DNA of 64,000 nucleotides from Agitococcus sp. (GCA_030646715.1 JAUSLJ010000014.1:31814-95813); one strand, 5' to 3'; shown: positions 45,080 to 55,204, counted from the stretch's first letter. Numbers and translations: made by a program. The notes: generated from the sequence alone by a model not told the origin.

Positions 45080-46912
45080 TTAATTCAACGACCTCACATG
45101 ATGCACAAATTCCTCTGCCCCCATACTTCCCATAATGCGTAACTTGCGTAACTCCTGACCATCAGGACTAAAAAACAACACACTCGGAGGGCCAAATAAT
45201 CCAAAGCGTTTTAACAAGGCTTGGGCTTGTTCGTCATTTTTGGTGATGTCTGCCTGTAGCAATAACACTGGTTTTAAGGCGTTTGCGACTAAAGGTGAAG
45301 TAAAGGTATCGTGTGCCATTTCGAGACAAGCGACACACCAATCGGCATAAAAATCGACTAGCGCTACTTTTCCTTGTTGTTTAGCTTCCACTAAGGCTTG
45401 TTCCAACTCTAACGTTGTATGAATTTTACGAAAAGTTAACTCTGCTTTTATCGAAGCTGCATTATTGGCCATCGAAAATTGTAAAGGCTGTAAAGGATTA
45501 GATTGACCATTCGCCGCACCCACCAATAACAACACACCCCATACCAACAAACCGACGCCTATCCCCTTCCAAAAACGTGGCCAACCCGAAGCCATATTAT
45601 CCAGCGCGCCCATTAAAATACCGCAGACAATCAACAGCAAGCCCCATAACACCAAAGTGACTGCACCTGCTAAAAAGCGTGATAACAACCAAATCGCCAC
45701 CATCAACAACAACACGCCAAAGACCGACTTCACCGCCACCATCCATTGACCCGCTTTAGGAATTAAACTCCCGCCTCCGACACCAATAATCAACAACGGG
45801 GTGCCCATCCCCAAACCTAACGCCAATAATGCCGCACCACCCAACCACATATCCCCTGTGCTACTGATATATAACAATGCGCCTGCCAACGGTGCAGACA
45901 CACACGGCGATACCACTAAAGCCGACAAAATCCCCATCAGCAACACGCCGATATACGTGCCACCTTGCTGCTGTTGATTGAGATGACTCAGACGATCTTG
46001 AATAAATGCAGGTAGTTGTAACTCATAAAAACCAAACATCGCCAACGCTAACAACACAAAGATAAAGGCAAAAATAGATAACACGACAGGACTTTGCATC
46101 CATGCCGCTAAATTAGCACTTGCGCCAAAATGCCCAACCGCCATTCCTGCTAAGGCATAGGTCGTTGCCATACCCACGACATAGGATAAAGACAATAAAA
46201 ATCCACGCTTTGCCGACAAGCCTTGTCCCTGCCCTGCAATAATGCCCGACAAAATAGGAATCATCGGCAAGACACACGGCGTAAACGACAAACCAATACC
46301 CAGCACTAAAAACGTGGCAATGATTAAGCCAAAACTACTGCCTTGTAAAAATTCAGCCAAACTATTGGCATTGTTGGTATCGGTTTTTGGCGTAATCGAA
46401 GTGCTACTGGTGATTTCAACAGCTTCATTTTTTACGAGATTAATAGGCGCAACGGCTAATAATTTAAGCTGTGTTTTGATGGTTTGGGGCGGATAACATA
46501 AACCTTCCTGTGAACAACCTTGATAAATGACATCAACAGGCCACTCTTTGCCAACATCTAGAGCGCGGCTGGCATAGACGGGAATATCCACACTGACAGC
46601 TTGATGAAAAATCTCAACACGACCAAAATTAGGGTCGTTTTTAATTTCGGCAGTTTTATTAAAGGCTAAATCACCCGTCACTATTGGCGTATTGTTTCCC
46701 GAATTGACTGACAGGCGTTTTTTATACAAATAATAGCCATCGGCAATGGTAAAACTCATTTGTACATGGCCATCACGGGTCTTAACAACAGGCTGAAACG
46801 CTTGCTCCACTGCCAAATAATCTTCTTCGGCCTCAATATCATCAAAATTAGGCACTGCGGCATGAGTGATGCTTAACCACAGAGTCATCAACAGCATTAA
46901 ACAGATACGCAT
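45080..46912 (-). CDS. dsbD: Thiol:disulfide interchange protein DsbD
   Basis: A 610-residue electron-transfer protein that moves reducing power from cytoplasmic thioredoxin to the periplasm. A signal peptide (LMLLMTLWLSITHAA) is followed by an alpha domain with CSQEGLCYPPQ. The membrane domain of eight helices carries its cysteine pair in FTPCVLPMIPILSG and VVSPCVSAPLAGALL. The C-terminal thioredoxin domain has DFYADWCVACLEMAHDTF. ATG 46912 is chosen as the natural start of the signal peptide. The TlpA-like gene is divergently placed next door. Confidence 0.95.
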   Translation of the reverse strand: MRICLMLLMTLWLSITHAAVPNFDDIEAEEDYLAVEQAFQPVVKTRDGHVQMSFTIADGYYLYKKRLSVNSGNNTPIVTGDLAFNKTAEIKNDPNFGRVEIFHQAVSVDIPVYASRALDVGKEWPVDVIYQGCSQEGLCYPPQTIKTQLKLLAVAPINLVKNEAVEITSSTSITPKTDTNNANSLAEFLQGSSFGLIIATFLVLGIGLSFTPCVLPMIPILSGIIAGQGQGLSAKRGFLLSLSYVVGMATTYALAGMAVGHFGASANLAAWMQSPVVLSIFAFIFVLLALAMFGFYELQLPAFIQDRLSHLNQQQQGGTYIGVLLMGILSALVVSPCVSAPLAGALLYISSTGDMWLGGAALLALGLGMGTPLLIIGVGGGSLIPKAGQWMVAVKSVFGVLLLMVAIWLLSRFLAGAVTLVLWGLLLIVCGILMGALDNMASGWPRFWKGIGVGLLVWGVLLLVGAANGQSNPLQPLQFSMANNAASIKAELTFRKIHTTLELEQALVEAKQQGKVALVDFYADWCVACLEMAHDTFTSPLVANALKPVLLLQADITKNDEQAQALLKRFGLFGPPSVLFFSPDGQELRKLRIMGSMGAEEFVHHVRSLN

Positions 46913-47091
46913 TATTTTGTCGCCTATTTTTAGTCTCAATACAAAACGTTTTTTTACGCTCACTCACTGTAGCTTTCTTTCATTAAGGCAGTCTTAACAA
47001 CAATCAAGATACATTTATTTTGGCACTGTTAAGCAAGCCTTAAGTTTTAGCTTTCTAAAATAGCGTCAAGCATAAAGTCGTAATAGGTTTA

Positions 47092-47547
47092 ATGATGATG
47101 AAAAAAATAACGCAATGGTTGGGTATAGCGGTACTCACTGTCAGTTCAACACTGACGATGGCGGCCGACACTCTCAACTTAGACGCTTATAAAGGCAAAG
47201 TCGTGTATGTCGATTTTTGGGCATCGTGGTGTGGCCCTTGCCGTGAATCCTTTCCGTGGATGAAAAAAATCCAGCAACAATATGGCAAAGACGGCTTGGT
47301 GGTGATTGCGGTCAATGTCGATCAAGAGAAAAAACTCGCTGACAACTTTCTCAATGAGTTCAAACCCGAATTTAAGGTCTTGTTTGATAAAGAAGGCAAG
47401 TTAGCCGATGACTTTAAAGTGTCGTCAATGCCCAGTTCTTATGTCATCGACCGCCAAGGCAAACCACGTTTTAAGCACAAAGGTTTTCATGGCAATAAAC
47501 AAGCGCAATATGAATCTGAGTTATTAAGCTTACTCAACGAAAAATAA
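47092..47547 (+). CDS. TlpA/ResA-like periplasmic thioredoxin
   Basis: A 151-residue exported thioredoxin-fold protein. The signal peptide (QWLGIAVLTVSSTLTMAA) is followed by the active site VDFWASWCGPCRESFPWMKK. The cis-Pro segment is VSSMPSSYVID. The gene ends where the DUF4266 gene begins (overlapping A of TAATG at 47547). DsbD, divergent 180 nt away, could keep it reduced. It is the first of a conserved-looking TlpA/DUF4266/DUF3570/ApbE cassette. Confidence 0.9.
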   Translation: MMMKKITQWLGIAVLTVSSTLTMAADTLNLDAYKGKVVYVDFWASWCGPCRESFPWMKKIQQQYGKDGLVVIAVNVDQEKKLADNFLNEFKPEFKVLFDKEGKLADDFKVSSMPSSYVIDRQGKPRFKHKGFHGNKQAQYESELLSLLNEK

Positions 47548-47561
47548 TGGGACTCGCTCTT

Positions 47562-47789
47562 ATGGCAAAAATCGTATCGGGACTGGTGATTGGCCTCGTG
47601 CTGACCAGTTTATTAAGCGGTTGTAGTTCGCTCGGTGTTAAACCGTGGCAACGCGACTTATTAGCCAAAAAATCCATGCAACTCAACAGCGCACCATTAG
47701 ACAGTGCCATTGACGACCATATTTATTTTAGTAAAGAAGCGTCCTCAGGTGGGCGTGGTTTTGGTGGTGGAGGTTGTGGATGCAATTAA
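47562..47789 (+). CDS. DUF4266 small Cys-tailed lipoprotein
   Basis: A 75-residue protein. The lipobox LLSGC (C21) follows a short signal peptide. The mature part has the DUF4266 signature KPWQRDLLAKKSMQL, DDHIYFSKEASSGG and a glycine-rich C-terminus ending GGGGCGCN. The two C-terminal cysteines separated by Gly are unusual in a lipoprotein and may bind a metal or be modified. ATG 47562 is chosen; a possible earlier ATG at 47547 overlaps the TlpA stop. It overlaps the start of DUF3570 by 10 nt. Confidence 0.82.
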   Translation: MAKIVSGLVIGLVLTSLLSGCSSLGVKPWQRDLLAKKSMQLNSAPLDSAIDDHIYFSKEASSGGRGFGGGGCGCN

Positions 47790-49054
47790 CTATCAACACA
47801 GCACAAGCGATGCGTGCAGCATTGGCAGCGGCCAGTTGTGGCTTGTTGGGTATGGCAACGGTGGCTACCGCAGAAACCGCACCTGACACCGAAAGAAAAT
47901 GGCAAGTCGATAGCGCACTGCTGTATTACAAAGAAAACAATGGCCGTGTTCAAGCGGCAGAACCCATTGTTAATTTTCGCAAAGACTACGGTGACGAGCG
48001 TGTTTTGAACGTTAAATTAACGTTAGATTCACTGACAGGCGCATCACCTAATGGCGCAACAGCAAGCACACAAGCGCAAACCTTTACCAGCCCATCGGGT
48101 GGCAAAACGTACGATGCAGCCGTCAACAGCCAACCATTAGACAGTGAATTTAAAGACACACGCGCCGCTGTTCATGTGAATTGGGAACAGCCAATTGCCG
48201 ATGCTTACAAAGCCAGTATCGGCGGCGGCATTTCTAATGAATATGATTTTCAATCAGCCTCTGTCAATGGTGCAATTTCCAAAGACATGAACGATAAAAA
48301 CACCACTTTGAGTGCAGGTTTGAGTATTGAATTAGACAGTCTGAATCCTGTTGGTGGAAAACCTAAACCGTTAAGCTCAATGGTCGCCAACATCAAAGAA
48401 GGTAACGATAACAAAACCGTTGTCGATGCTTTGTTTGGAGTTACCCAAGTCATCAATCGTAAGATGATTATGCAGTGGAATTACTCGTTAAGTAGTTCAA
48501 GTGGCTATCATACCGACCCGTACAAACTGCTCAGCGTGGTGGATAACGTCACGGGCTTGCCGCAGGATTATTTATACGAAAGTCGTCCCGATAGCCGCAC
48601 CCGTCATAGCTTATTTTGGCAGACGAAATATCATTTGACGGAAGATGTTATCGACCTGTCTTACCGTTATATGACCGACGATTGGGGCATTAAATCTCAT
48701 ACCCTTGATTTACGTTATCGTTTTGAATTGGGTAATGACTCTTACTTAGAACCAAATGTGCGCTTCTACACCCAAACGGCAGCCGATTTTTATCATTACT
48801 TTTTGGTACAAGGACAAGCTACACCACAATTTGCCTCTGCCGACCCACGCTTAGGACAATTTGATGCCACCACCTTTGGTATTAAATACGGCAAGGCGTT
48901 AAGCAAAGATAGCGAGTTTAGCGTTCGAGTTGAACAATATGCCCAAACTGGCAATAGCTCACCGAGTGAAGCAATTGGCCAATTGAAGACGCAAAACTTG
49001 TTTCCAGACTTAAATGCTTTAGTGGTACAGTTTGGTTATTCATTTTCGTTTTAG
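47780..49054 (+). CDS. DUF3570 outer-membrane-like protein with ApbE-type motif
   Basis: A 424-residue protein with a signal peptide (residues 1 to about 32) and a C-terminal aromatic-ended strand (VVQFGYSFSF) typical of outer membrane beta-barrels. Near its N-terminus, LTLDSLTGASPNGA (D83, T86, G87, A88, S89) fits the ApbE flavinylation consensus Dxx(S/T)GA(T/S). The apbE gene lies directly downstream. The ATG at 47780 has GGAGG six bases upstream, overlapping the DUF4266 end. I infer that S89 could be covalently flavinylated; this is not shown. DUF3570 has no assigned function. Confidence 0.83.
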   Translation: MQLTINTAQAMRAALAAASCGLLGMATVATAETAPDTERKWQVDSALLYYKENNGRVQAAEPIVNFRKDYGDERVLNVKLTLDSLTGASPNGATASTQAQTFTSPSGGKTYDAAVNSQPLDSEFKDTRAAVHVNWEQPIADAYKASIGGGISNEYDFQSASVNGAISKDMNDKNTTLSAGLSIELDSLNPVGGKPKPLSSMVANIKEGNDNKTVVDALFGVTQVINRKMIMQWNYSLSSSSGYHTDPYKLLSVVDNVTGLPQDYLYESRPDSRTRHSLFWQTKYHLTEDVIDLSYRYMTDDWGIKSHTLDLRYRFELGNDSYLEPNVRFYTQTAADFYHYFLVQGQATPQFASADPRLGQFDATTFGIKYGKALSKDSEFSVRVEQYAQTGNSSPSEAIGQLKTQNLFPDLNALVVQFGYSFSF

Positions 49055-49126
49055 CCCTCATGCCTAACCTTTATCGCTAGGATCAAGGTTAGGCCATTGT
49101 GGCGGATAAACCATAAGACCAACACC

Positions 49127-50038
49127 ATGCCCAACAACCTCAACATCAATCCCAATGCTATTGACCTCAGTTTTAATCAAGGCTATTGGCATATTCGCTT
49201 TCAAGCCATGGCCAGTCAGTGCGAAGTTTTACTCGATAGCGACGATAAATTGCTCGCTGAACGTATCAGCCAAATGATCACTAAAGAAACATGGCGCATC
49301 GAACAAAAGTTTAGTCGTTATCGCTCAGATAATATCTTGTATGAAATTAATCACTGTAATAACCATATTATTCACGTTGATGAAGAAACGGCGTTATTAC
49401 TCAATTTTGCCGACAAATGTTATGTCATGAGTGGCGGTATGTTTGATGTCAGTTCGGGTATTTTAAGACGAGCATGGCATTTTGACGGTAGCGACCGCAT
49501 TGCCGAACAAAGCGAAATCGACAAACTATTGCCCTTTGTCGGCTGGGAAAAAGTACGTTGGCGACAACCGATAATTTCTTTACCGATGGGTATGGAGCTT
49601 GATTTTGGCGGCATTGGCAAAGAATATGCCGTTGATAAAGCATGGCAACTGTTAACCGAACATACGGACGTGCCCGCACTGATTAATTTTGGCGGTGATT
49701 TACGGGTCACTGGCACTCGACGAAATGGTGAAGCGTGGCAGGTCGGGATCGAAAAACCCGACAGCGAAGGTCAAGCTAGTGGCATTTTAGAAATTTCCAG
49801 CGGCGCATTAGCCACAAGCGGTGACTCAAAACGCTTTTTACTCAAAGAGGGTCAGCGTTATAGCCATATCTTAAATCCGAGTACGGGCTGGCCAATCACA
49901 GATGCGCCCCGCTCCGTTACCGTTGCCGCGCCCACCTGTATTGAAGCAGGCATGATGGCTACGTTTGCTTCTTTACAAGGCGAATATGCCGAGCAATTTT
50001 TAGCCGCCATGGATACGCCTTATTGGTGTTTACGCTAA
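49127..50038 (+). CDS. apbE: ApbE-type FAD:protein FMN transferase
   Basis: A 303-residue ApbE protein, which transfers FMN from FAD to a Thr/Ser of an exported target. Motifs are GMFDVSSGILRRAW, the Mg site in MELDFGGIGKEYAVDKA, GALATSGDSKRF and the late YSHILNPSTGWPI. The N-terminus lacks a clear signal peptide after the chosen ATG 49127; a TTG ten codons upstream does not add one. If cytoplasmic, its target site would be unusual, so the start should be treated as provisional. It closes the four-gene cassette. Confidence 0.9.
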   Translation: MPNNLNINPNAIDLSFNQGYWHIRFQAMASQCEVLLDSDDKLLAERISQMITKETWRIEQKFSRYRSDNILYEINHCNNHIIHVDEETALLLNFADKCYVMSGGMFDVSSGILRRAWHFDGSDRIAEQSEIDKLLPFVGWEKVRWRQPIISLPMGMELDFGGIGKEYAVDKAWQLLTEHTDVPALINFGGDLRVTGTRRNGEAWQVGIEKPDSEGQASGILEISSGALATSGDSKRFLLKEGQRYSHILNPSTGWPITDAPRSVTVAAPTCIEAGMMATFASLQGEYAEQFLAAMDTPYWCLR

Positions 50039-50100
50039 TGTAGGGGCGAATTTATTCGCCAACCATCAATCGGCAATAGGCGAATAAATTCGCCCCTACA
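50039..50100. repeat. Long inverted repeat with 22-bp arms
   Basis: Left arm 50039-50060 and right arm 50079-50100 are perfect reverse complements containing GGCGAATAAATTCGCC, separated by 18 nt. It lies between apbE and the response regulator gene. The single arm recurs at 35034-35049, and a looser relative at 59483-59502. It resembles repeats widely dispersed in bacterial genomes. Confidence 0.85.
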
Positions 50101-50131
50101 AGTACTGCTTTAATAAGATAAGAAGGCCAAA

Positions 50132-50797
50132 ATGCGAATTTTATTAGTTGAAGATGATGTCATGTTAGGCGAGACTTTACAAAGCGCCTTACAAATACAA
50201 CATTACACCGTCGATTGGCTGCGTGATGGCGTAATGGCTCTACACGCCATTTCTGACCAACATTTTGACTTAATTATCCTAGACTTAGGCTTGCCTAAAA
50301 TGGACGGCATGAGTGTGTTAACCGCCGTCAGACGCAAAGGCATTAGCACACCGATTTTAATTTTAACCGCACGCGATACGGTTATCGACAAAGTGAATGG
50401 CCTAGATGCAGGTGCGGACGATTACCTACTAAAGCCCTTTGACTTAGCCGAACTCAACTCCCGTTTACGCGCGTTAATACGTCGTTCTAGCGGTCGCGCC
50501 AGCTCAGAAATTTGTTATGGCGAACTACGGTTAGACCCACAAAGTCAAAGTGTCAGTTATCAGGGTAAACAGATTATTCTACATCGCCGTGAATTCACCC
50601 TTCTCCATGAGTTACTGGAAAATACAGGCAAAGTGTTATCACGCCAACAACTCGAACAAGGCTTATATGGCTGGGAAGAAGATATTGAAAGTAATGCCCT
50701 AGAAGTACACATTCATCATTTAAGAAAAAAATTCTATCCTGAATTAATTAAAACCATACGTGGAGTGGGTTATATTATTGAGAAACTCAAACCGTGA
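50132..50797 (+). CDS. OmpR-family response regulator
   Basis: A 221-residue two-domain regulator. Receiver: ILLVEDDVMLGETLQ with phospho-acceptor Asp in LIILDLGLPKMDG and Lys in LLKPFDLAEL. Winged-helix DNA-binding domain: LHRREFTLLHELLENTGKVLSRQQLE and EVHIHHLRKKF, ending IRGVGYIIEKL. It resembles QseB/PmrA. It overlaps the kinase start by 4 nt (GTGA). Position next to the apbE cassette makes that cassette a plausible target. Confidence 0.92.
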   Translation: MRILLVEDDVMLGETLQSALQIQHYTVDWLRDGVMALHAISDQHFDLIILDLGLPKMDGMSVLTAVRRKGISTPILILTARDTVIDKVNGLDAGADDYLLKPFDLAELNSRLRALIRRSSGRASSEICYGELRLDPQSQSVSYQGKQIILHRREFTLLHELLENTGKVLSRQQLEQGLYGWEEDIESNALEVHIHHLRKKFYPELIKTIRGVGYIIEKLKP

Positions 50798-52179
50798 AAT
50801 CTATTCGTCAGTATTTATTAGTTGGTATGTTTTCGGCGTTGATACTGGCGTTTATTGTCTCGTTTGTCATTAGTTACCGCGCCACCACCGAAGAAGTCGA
50901 AGAACTCTACGATGCTCAATTGATTCAAGATGCCCGTTTTGTTGAAGGCTTTTTAAATCAGGCAACCCATAAACTAGACTGGAAACACATTAATCGTGCG
51001 TTAGCGAATGCTGCCAAAGTCAGTTTTGCCGAAGGCGTTGAATCCAGCCCCGAAGGCCATGCTTACGAACATAAAATGGCGATTCAAGTATGGGATTTAC
51101 ACGGTAATCTATTATTAAGTACCCCTAGCGCACCACAACACGCGTTATCACCATTAAAAAAAGGTTTTTTCCGTAAACGTGAAAAAGGCTATGACTGGTA
51201 TATTTATACCCATCAAATTCCCGCCAATCATTACTGGTTGATTACCGCCGAACGCTCAGACGTGCGTGAAGAAATGATCGAAAAAATTGTCGTCAGCCTC
51301 CTGACAGGTAATTTGATGGCGATTTTTATGATTGGTATTTTAGTGAGCTTTATTATCAAACGGGGTCTTGCGCCGTTACGCAGTCTTTCTAATGCCATTA
51401 GTTTACGCGACTTAGATTATTTGAAGCCCGTTAAACTTCCCGAACAAGTTCCCAATGAGTTAAGCCCCGTTATTAAAGCCTTAAATCATTTGTTTGATCG
51501 TTTAGATGATGGCATTGAACGCGAACGTCATTTTTTGGCCGATGCTGCTCATGAATTACGCACGCCAATGGCGGTATTAAAACTGCAATTGCAGGTAACT
51601 CAACAATACACTGACCCAGCGCAAATACATCAAGCGATTAACAAAGCCTTATTAGGTGTAGATCGCAGTACGCATGTAGTAGAACAACTACTCACACTCG
51701 CCCGTTTAGAGCCAGACAAACATTTATTAGAGCGAATAACTGTTGATTTGGTTAAATTGGCGCAAGAAACCATCGGCTTACAAGTACCTTTAGCCTTAGC
51801 TCATCAGCAACAACTGTCGTTAACTTACGACGAAAATACTACGATTCACTGTTTAGGCAACAAAGTGTTATTAGGCGTGTTATTACGTAATTTGATTGAT
51901 AACGCCCTACGTTATACACCTGAAGGTGGCAGTGTTGAAGTGCTCGTCAAGCAACAAGAAAAAGGGATTTTATTGGCTGTATACGATACAGGATGTGGCG
52001 TGCCTGAACAGGATATTCCGCGTTTAATGCAGCGTTTTTATCGCCATGAACAAAGTGCGGATACCCAAGGAACGGGATTGGGCTTGTCGATTGTGCAGCG
52101 TATTGCTGAATTACATGAAGCGAAGATTGAGATTTATAATCGAGATGGAGGGGGATTGGCGGTGGAGGTTTGGTTCTAG
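50794..52179 (+). CDS. Sensor histidine kinase (QseC-like)
   Basis: A 461-residue membrane kinase. Two membrane helices (about residues 8-28 and 165-188) flank a periplasmic sensor domain; a HAMP-like linker follows. The H-box is DAAHELRTPMAVLKLQLQ, the N-box LLRNLIDNALRYTPEGG and the G-box GTGLGLSIVQRIAELH. The start is GTG within the GTGA overlap with the response regulator. The inducing signal is unknown; the neighbouring TlpA/ApbE genes suggest a periplasmic redox cue. Confidence 0.92.
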   Translation: MKSIRQYLLVGMFSALILAFIVSFVISYRATTEEVEELYDAQLIQDARFVEGFLNQATHKLDWKHINRALANAAKVSFAEGVESSPEGHAYEHKMAIQVWDLHGNLLLSTPSAPQHALSPLKKGFFRKREKGYDWYIYTHQIPANHYWLITAERSDVREEMIEKIVVSLLTGNLMAIFMIGILVSFIIKRGLAPLRSLSNAISLRDLDYLKPVKLPEQVPNELSPVIKALNHLFDRLDDGIERERHFLADAAHELRTPMAVLKLQLQVTQQYTDPAQIHQAINKALLGVDRSTHVVEQLLTLARLEPDKHLLERITVDLVKLAQETIGLQVPLALAHQQQLSLTYDENTTIHCLGNKVLLGVLLRNLIDNALRYTPEGGSVEVLVKQQEKGILLAVYDTGCGVPEQDIPRLMQRFYRHEQSADTQGTGLGLSIVQRIAELHEAKIEIYNRDGGGLAVEVWF

Positions 52180-52203
52180 GCGTGATTAGTCAATCACACC
52201 TAG
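52176..52203. terminator. Bidirectional stem-loop between convergent genes
   Basis: Arms CTAGGCGTGATT and AATCACACCTAG (12 bp, one mismatch) enclose a 4-nt AGTC loop. It overlaps the kinase stop and lies 15 nt from the end of the convergent 52218 gene. No T-run, so a role as terminator is likely but not proven. Confidence 0.5.
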
Positions 52204-52217
52204 AAACAGGATATAAC

Positions 52218-52514
52218 TCAATGCAAGCGACTATTCGGGGGCGGCATATCTTCTTCCTCTGCCGCTTTCTCCGCTGCTTCAGCTTCTTTCATCGCCGCTT
52301 CCATCGCTTCCTTGTGCATTTTAGCGACCATCTGTAAGCCCATGCTAATCATCAGCCGCCCTAAATGCGCGGTATTACCGTTGACTAACTCTTTAGCTTC
52401 TTGCGAAAATTTAATGGCGACAAATGGCTCACTAGAGCCCGCACTGGAATCGGTACGTCGGAGTACGATTTCACCACTTTCTAATTCCACAATTTCAAGC
52501 ACCGCTTCAGGCAT
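52218..52514 (-). CDS. Small acidic protein upstream of topA's end, unknown
   Basis: A 98-residue cytoplasmic protein. The first half forms strands (AVLEIVELESGEIVLRR and FVAIKFSQEAKEL), and the second half is a long Ala/Glu-rich helix (EAMEAAMKEAEAAEKAAEEE). I do not recognise a family. It is transcribed in the same direction as topA, 83 nt after it, so it may be a read-through partner. Confidence 0.6.
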   Translation of the reverse strand: MPEAVLEIVELESGEIVLRRTDSSAGSSEPFVAIKFSQEAKELVNGNTAHLGRLMISMGLQMVAKMHKEAMEAAMKEAEAAEKAAEEEDMPPPNSRLH

Positions 52515-52597
52515 CTTTCTTGTTCCTCACCACCCCACCTTAGCAAACGATTGAGCTTTATAGACCCAATCGCTGCAACCATCATCAATATCAATAT

Positions 52598-55204
52598 CTA
52601 TTTAGACATTTTGCCTTTAGTGATTTTCCAATGGCCTTCACGATAAAACGCTTGCCAGCCTGTAGGTTTACCTTCGGCATCCTCTGTAGCAACAAACTGC
52701 TCTTTCGCTTTACGGCTAAAACGCAACAAGCTGGGATTACCATAATCGTCAGTTGCAGGGGCTTGCAGTAAATAGTGGAATTTCGGGTCTAAGCGATCAC
52801 CGACCGTATGCAATTCGGCAATACTGGGTGTCCGTGTTTCCCGATGCTTAGGGAATTGGCTGGCGGCTAAAAACAAGCCCGCCGCACCATCACGTAAGAC
52901 AAAATGATCGTCGGATTTAGCACAACGAATTTCTGTAGTAATCGCATCTGCTTTTGGTGGCGCAGGCTCACCACTTTTTAATACTTTACGGGTATTCGGG
53001 CAGGTCGAACAAGCAAAATACTGGCCAAAACGACCACTTTTCAGCTCCATTTTGCCGCCACACTTGTCGCATTCCACCACAGGCCCTTCATAACCTTTGA
53101 GCTTATAAACGCCATGTTCCAATAAATAACCATCACAATCGGGGTTATTGCCACAGACATGGAGTTTGCGCTCGGTATCCACTAAGTAGCTATCCATCGC
53201 TGTACCACATTTTGTACAGCGTTTTTTCGCTCGCAGCTCGGCGGTTTCACCGTCTTCATCATTATCGGCAAGGGCTAAATGCTCAACAGGCATTAAGTTA
53301 ATCGTGCCTTTGCAGCGTTCTTTAGGCGGTAAGGCATAACCCGAACAGCCCAAAAATACACCTGTACTGGCGGTACGAATTTGCATCGGGCGAGCGCATA
53401 ACAAACACGGCAAATCAATAGCAACGGGCAAATTACGGCGCATCCCGTCTTCACCTGATGCTTGCTTGAGCTTGCCACTAAAGTCGTGGTAGAAGTCGTT
53501 GAGCACCGTTTTCCAGTTCAACGAGCCTTCGGCAACTTTATCTAACTCTTCTTCGAGTTTGGCGGTAAAGGCATAATCCATTAAATTATCAAAACTTTCC
53601 AATAAGCGTTCCGCAACAATGTCACCCATTTTTTCGGCATAAAAACGCTTGCTATCTAATTTGACGTAACCACGATCTTGAATGGTCGAAATAATCGACG
53701 CATAGGTTGATGGACGACCAATACCACGCTTTTCTAATTCTCGGACTAAAGTCGCTTCAGTATAACGCGGTGTTGCTTTGGTAAAATGTTGACTTGGTAT
53801 TAGCTTCAGCAAACTTAAAGCTTCGCCCACTTTGACATTCGGCAACACCACGTCATCGTTATCTTTTTGCACAGGCGATAACACTTTGGTAAAGCCATCA
53901 AACGTCAAAATACGACCACGAGTACGCAACTCATAATCAGCCGCACTAGCAACTAATGACGTGCTGACATATTCCGCTTCAGGCATTTGACAAGCGACAA
54001 ACTGCCGCCAAATTAAATCATATAAGCGCTCGGCATCTCGCTCTAAGCCGCCCAAACTGGTCGCCAACACATTGACATCTGAAGGACGAATCGCTTCGTG
54101 CGCTTCTTGAGCACCACTTTTACTACTGTAAACATTGGGTTTATCGAGTAAGTATTTTTGACCAAATTGCAGCTCAATAAATTCACGCGCCGCTTGTACC
54201 GCATCTTGGCTTAAGTTTGTCGAGTCAGTACGCATATAGGTGATATGCCCAGCTTCGTACAAACGCTGCGCGACAATCATGGTCTTTTTAACCGAAAAGC
54301 CTAAACGGGTACTCGCCGCCTGTTGTAAGGTCGAGGTAATAAATGGCGCAGGAGGCTTTGTTTTTGTCGGTTTATCTTCGCGTTTACTGACCACATACTG
54401 TGCGTTTTCTAAGCTTTTAACAGCGACTAAAGTATCTTTTTCGTTTTTCGGTTTGAAGGCTTGATCTTGATAACGTGTCACTTGCAAACGTAAATTGTCT
54501 TTTTTCGCAGTTTGGGTTTCGGCATCTAAATCCCAAAATTCTTCAGGGACAAACGCGCGAATTTCACGCTCTTTTTCCACCACTAAACGCACGGCTACCG
54601 ATTGCACCCGACCCGCTGACAAGCCACGAGCTACTTTTTCCCACAATAGGGGCGACACCATATAGCCAACAACACGGTCTAAAAAGCGACGCGCTTGCTG
54701 AGCGTTAACACGGTCTAAATTTAATAACGTCGGTTGTTGAAAAGCCGAAGTAATGGCAGTACGGGTAATTTCGTTAAAGACCACACGCTGATAACGATTC
54801 GCATCACCGCCAATCACTTGTTGTAAATGCCAAGCGATAGCCTCTCCTTCTCTGTCCAAGTCGGTTGCGAGATAGATAGTGTCAACGGTTTCGGCGATAG
54901 CGCGTAATTCGGCCACCACTTTTTCTTTACCAGGTAGAATTTCGTAATGGGCTAGCCAATCATGCTCAGGGTCAACACCCATGCGCGACACTAAGGCATT
55001 CCGCGATTTAATAGCTTTTTCTTCGGGAGTGGCGCGAGTTTTACTGACCGCTTTGGCGGGTTCTTTATCTTCTTTTACACCACCACTCACAGGCAAATCA
55101 CGGACATGGCCAATACTGGACTTAACAATAAAATCCTTACCTAAATATTTGTTGATGGTTTTCGCCTTCGCGGGCGACTCAACAATAACTAATGCTTTAG
55201 CCAT
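52598..55204 (-). CDS. topA: DNA topoisomerase I
   Basis: An 868-residue type IA topoisomerase that relaxes negative supercoils. The TOPRIM domain starts [19 protein letters not shown] and includes [16 protein letters not shown]. The catalytic Tyr is in [13 protein letters not shown]. Three C-terminal zinc-finger modules are visible: [24 protein letters not shown] and [21 protein letters not shown]. Length matches E. coli TopA. The 278-nt region upstream to zntB is divergent. Confidence 0.96.
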   Translation of the reverse strand: MAKALVIVESPAKAKTINKYLGKDFIVKSSIGHVRDLPVSGGVKEDKEPAKAVSKTRATPEEKAIKSRNALVSRMGVDPEHDWLAHYEILPGKEKVVAELRAIAETVDTIYLATDLDREGEAIAWHLQQVIGGDANRYQRVVFNEITRTAITSAFQQPTLLNLDRVNAQQARRFLDRVVGYMVSPLLWEKVARGLSAGRVQSVAVRLVVEKEREIRAFVPEEFWDLDAETQTAKKDNLRLQVTRYQDQAFKPKNEKDTLVAVKSLENAQYVVSKREDKPTKTKPPAPFITSTLQQAASTRLGFSVKKTMIVAQRLYEAGHITYMRTDSTNLSQDAVQAAREFIELQFGQKYLLDKPNVYSSKSGAQEAHEAIRPSDVNVLATSLGGLERDAERLYDLIWRQFVACQMPEAEYVSTSLVASAADYELRTRGRILTFDGFTKVLSPVQKDNDDVVLPNVKVGEALSLLKLIPSQHFTKATPRYTEATLVRELEKRGIGRPSTYASIISTIQDRGYVKLDSKRFYAEKMGDIVAERLLESFDNLMDYAFTAKLEEELDKVAEGSLNWKTVLNDFYHDFSGKLKQASGEDGMRRNLPVAIDLPCLLCARPMQIRTASTGVFLGCSGYALPPKERCKGTINLMPVEHLALADNDEDGETAELRAKKRCTKCGTAMDSYLVDTERKLHVCGNNPDCDGYLLEHGVYKLKGYEGPVVECDKCGGKMELKSGRFGQYFACSTCPNTRKVLKSGEPAPPKADAITTEIRCAKSDDHFVLRDGAAGLFLAASQFPKHRETRTPSIAELHTVGDRLDPKFHYLLQAPATDDYGNPSLLRFSRKAKEQFVATEDAEGKPTGWQAFYREGHWKITKGKMSK

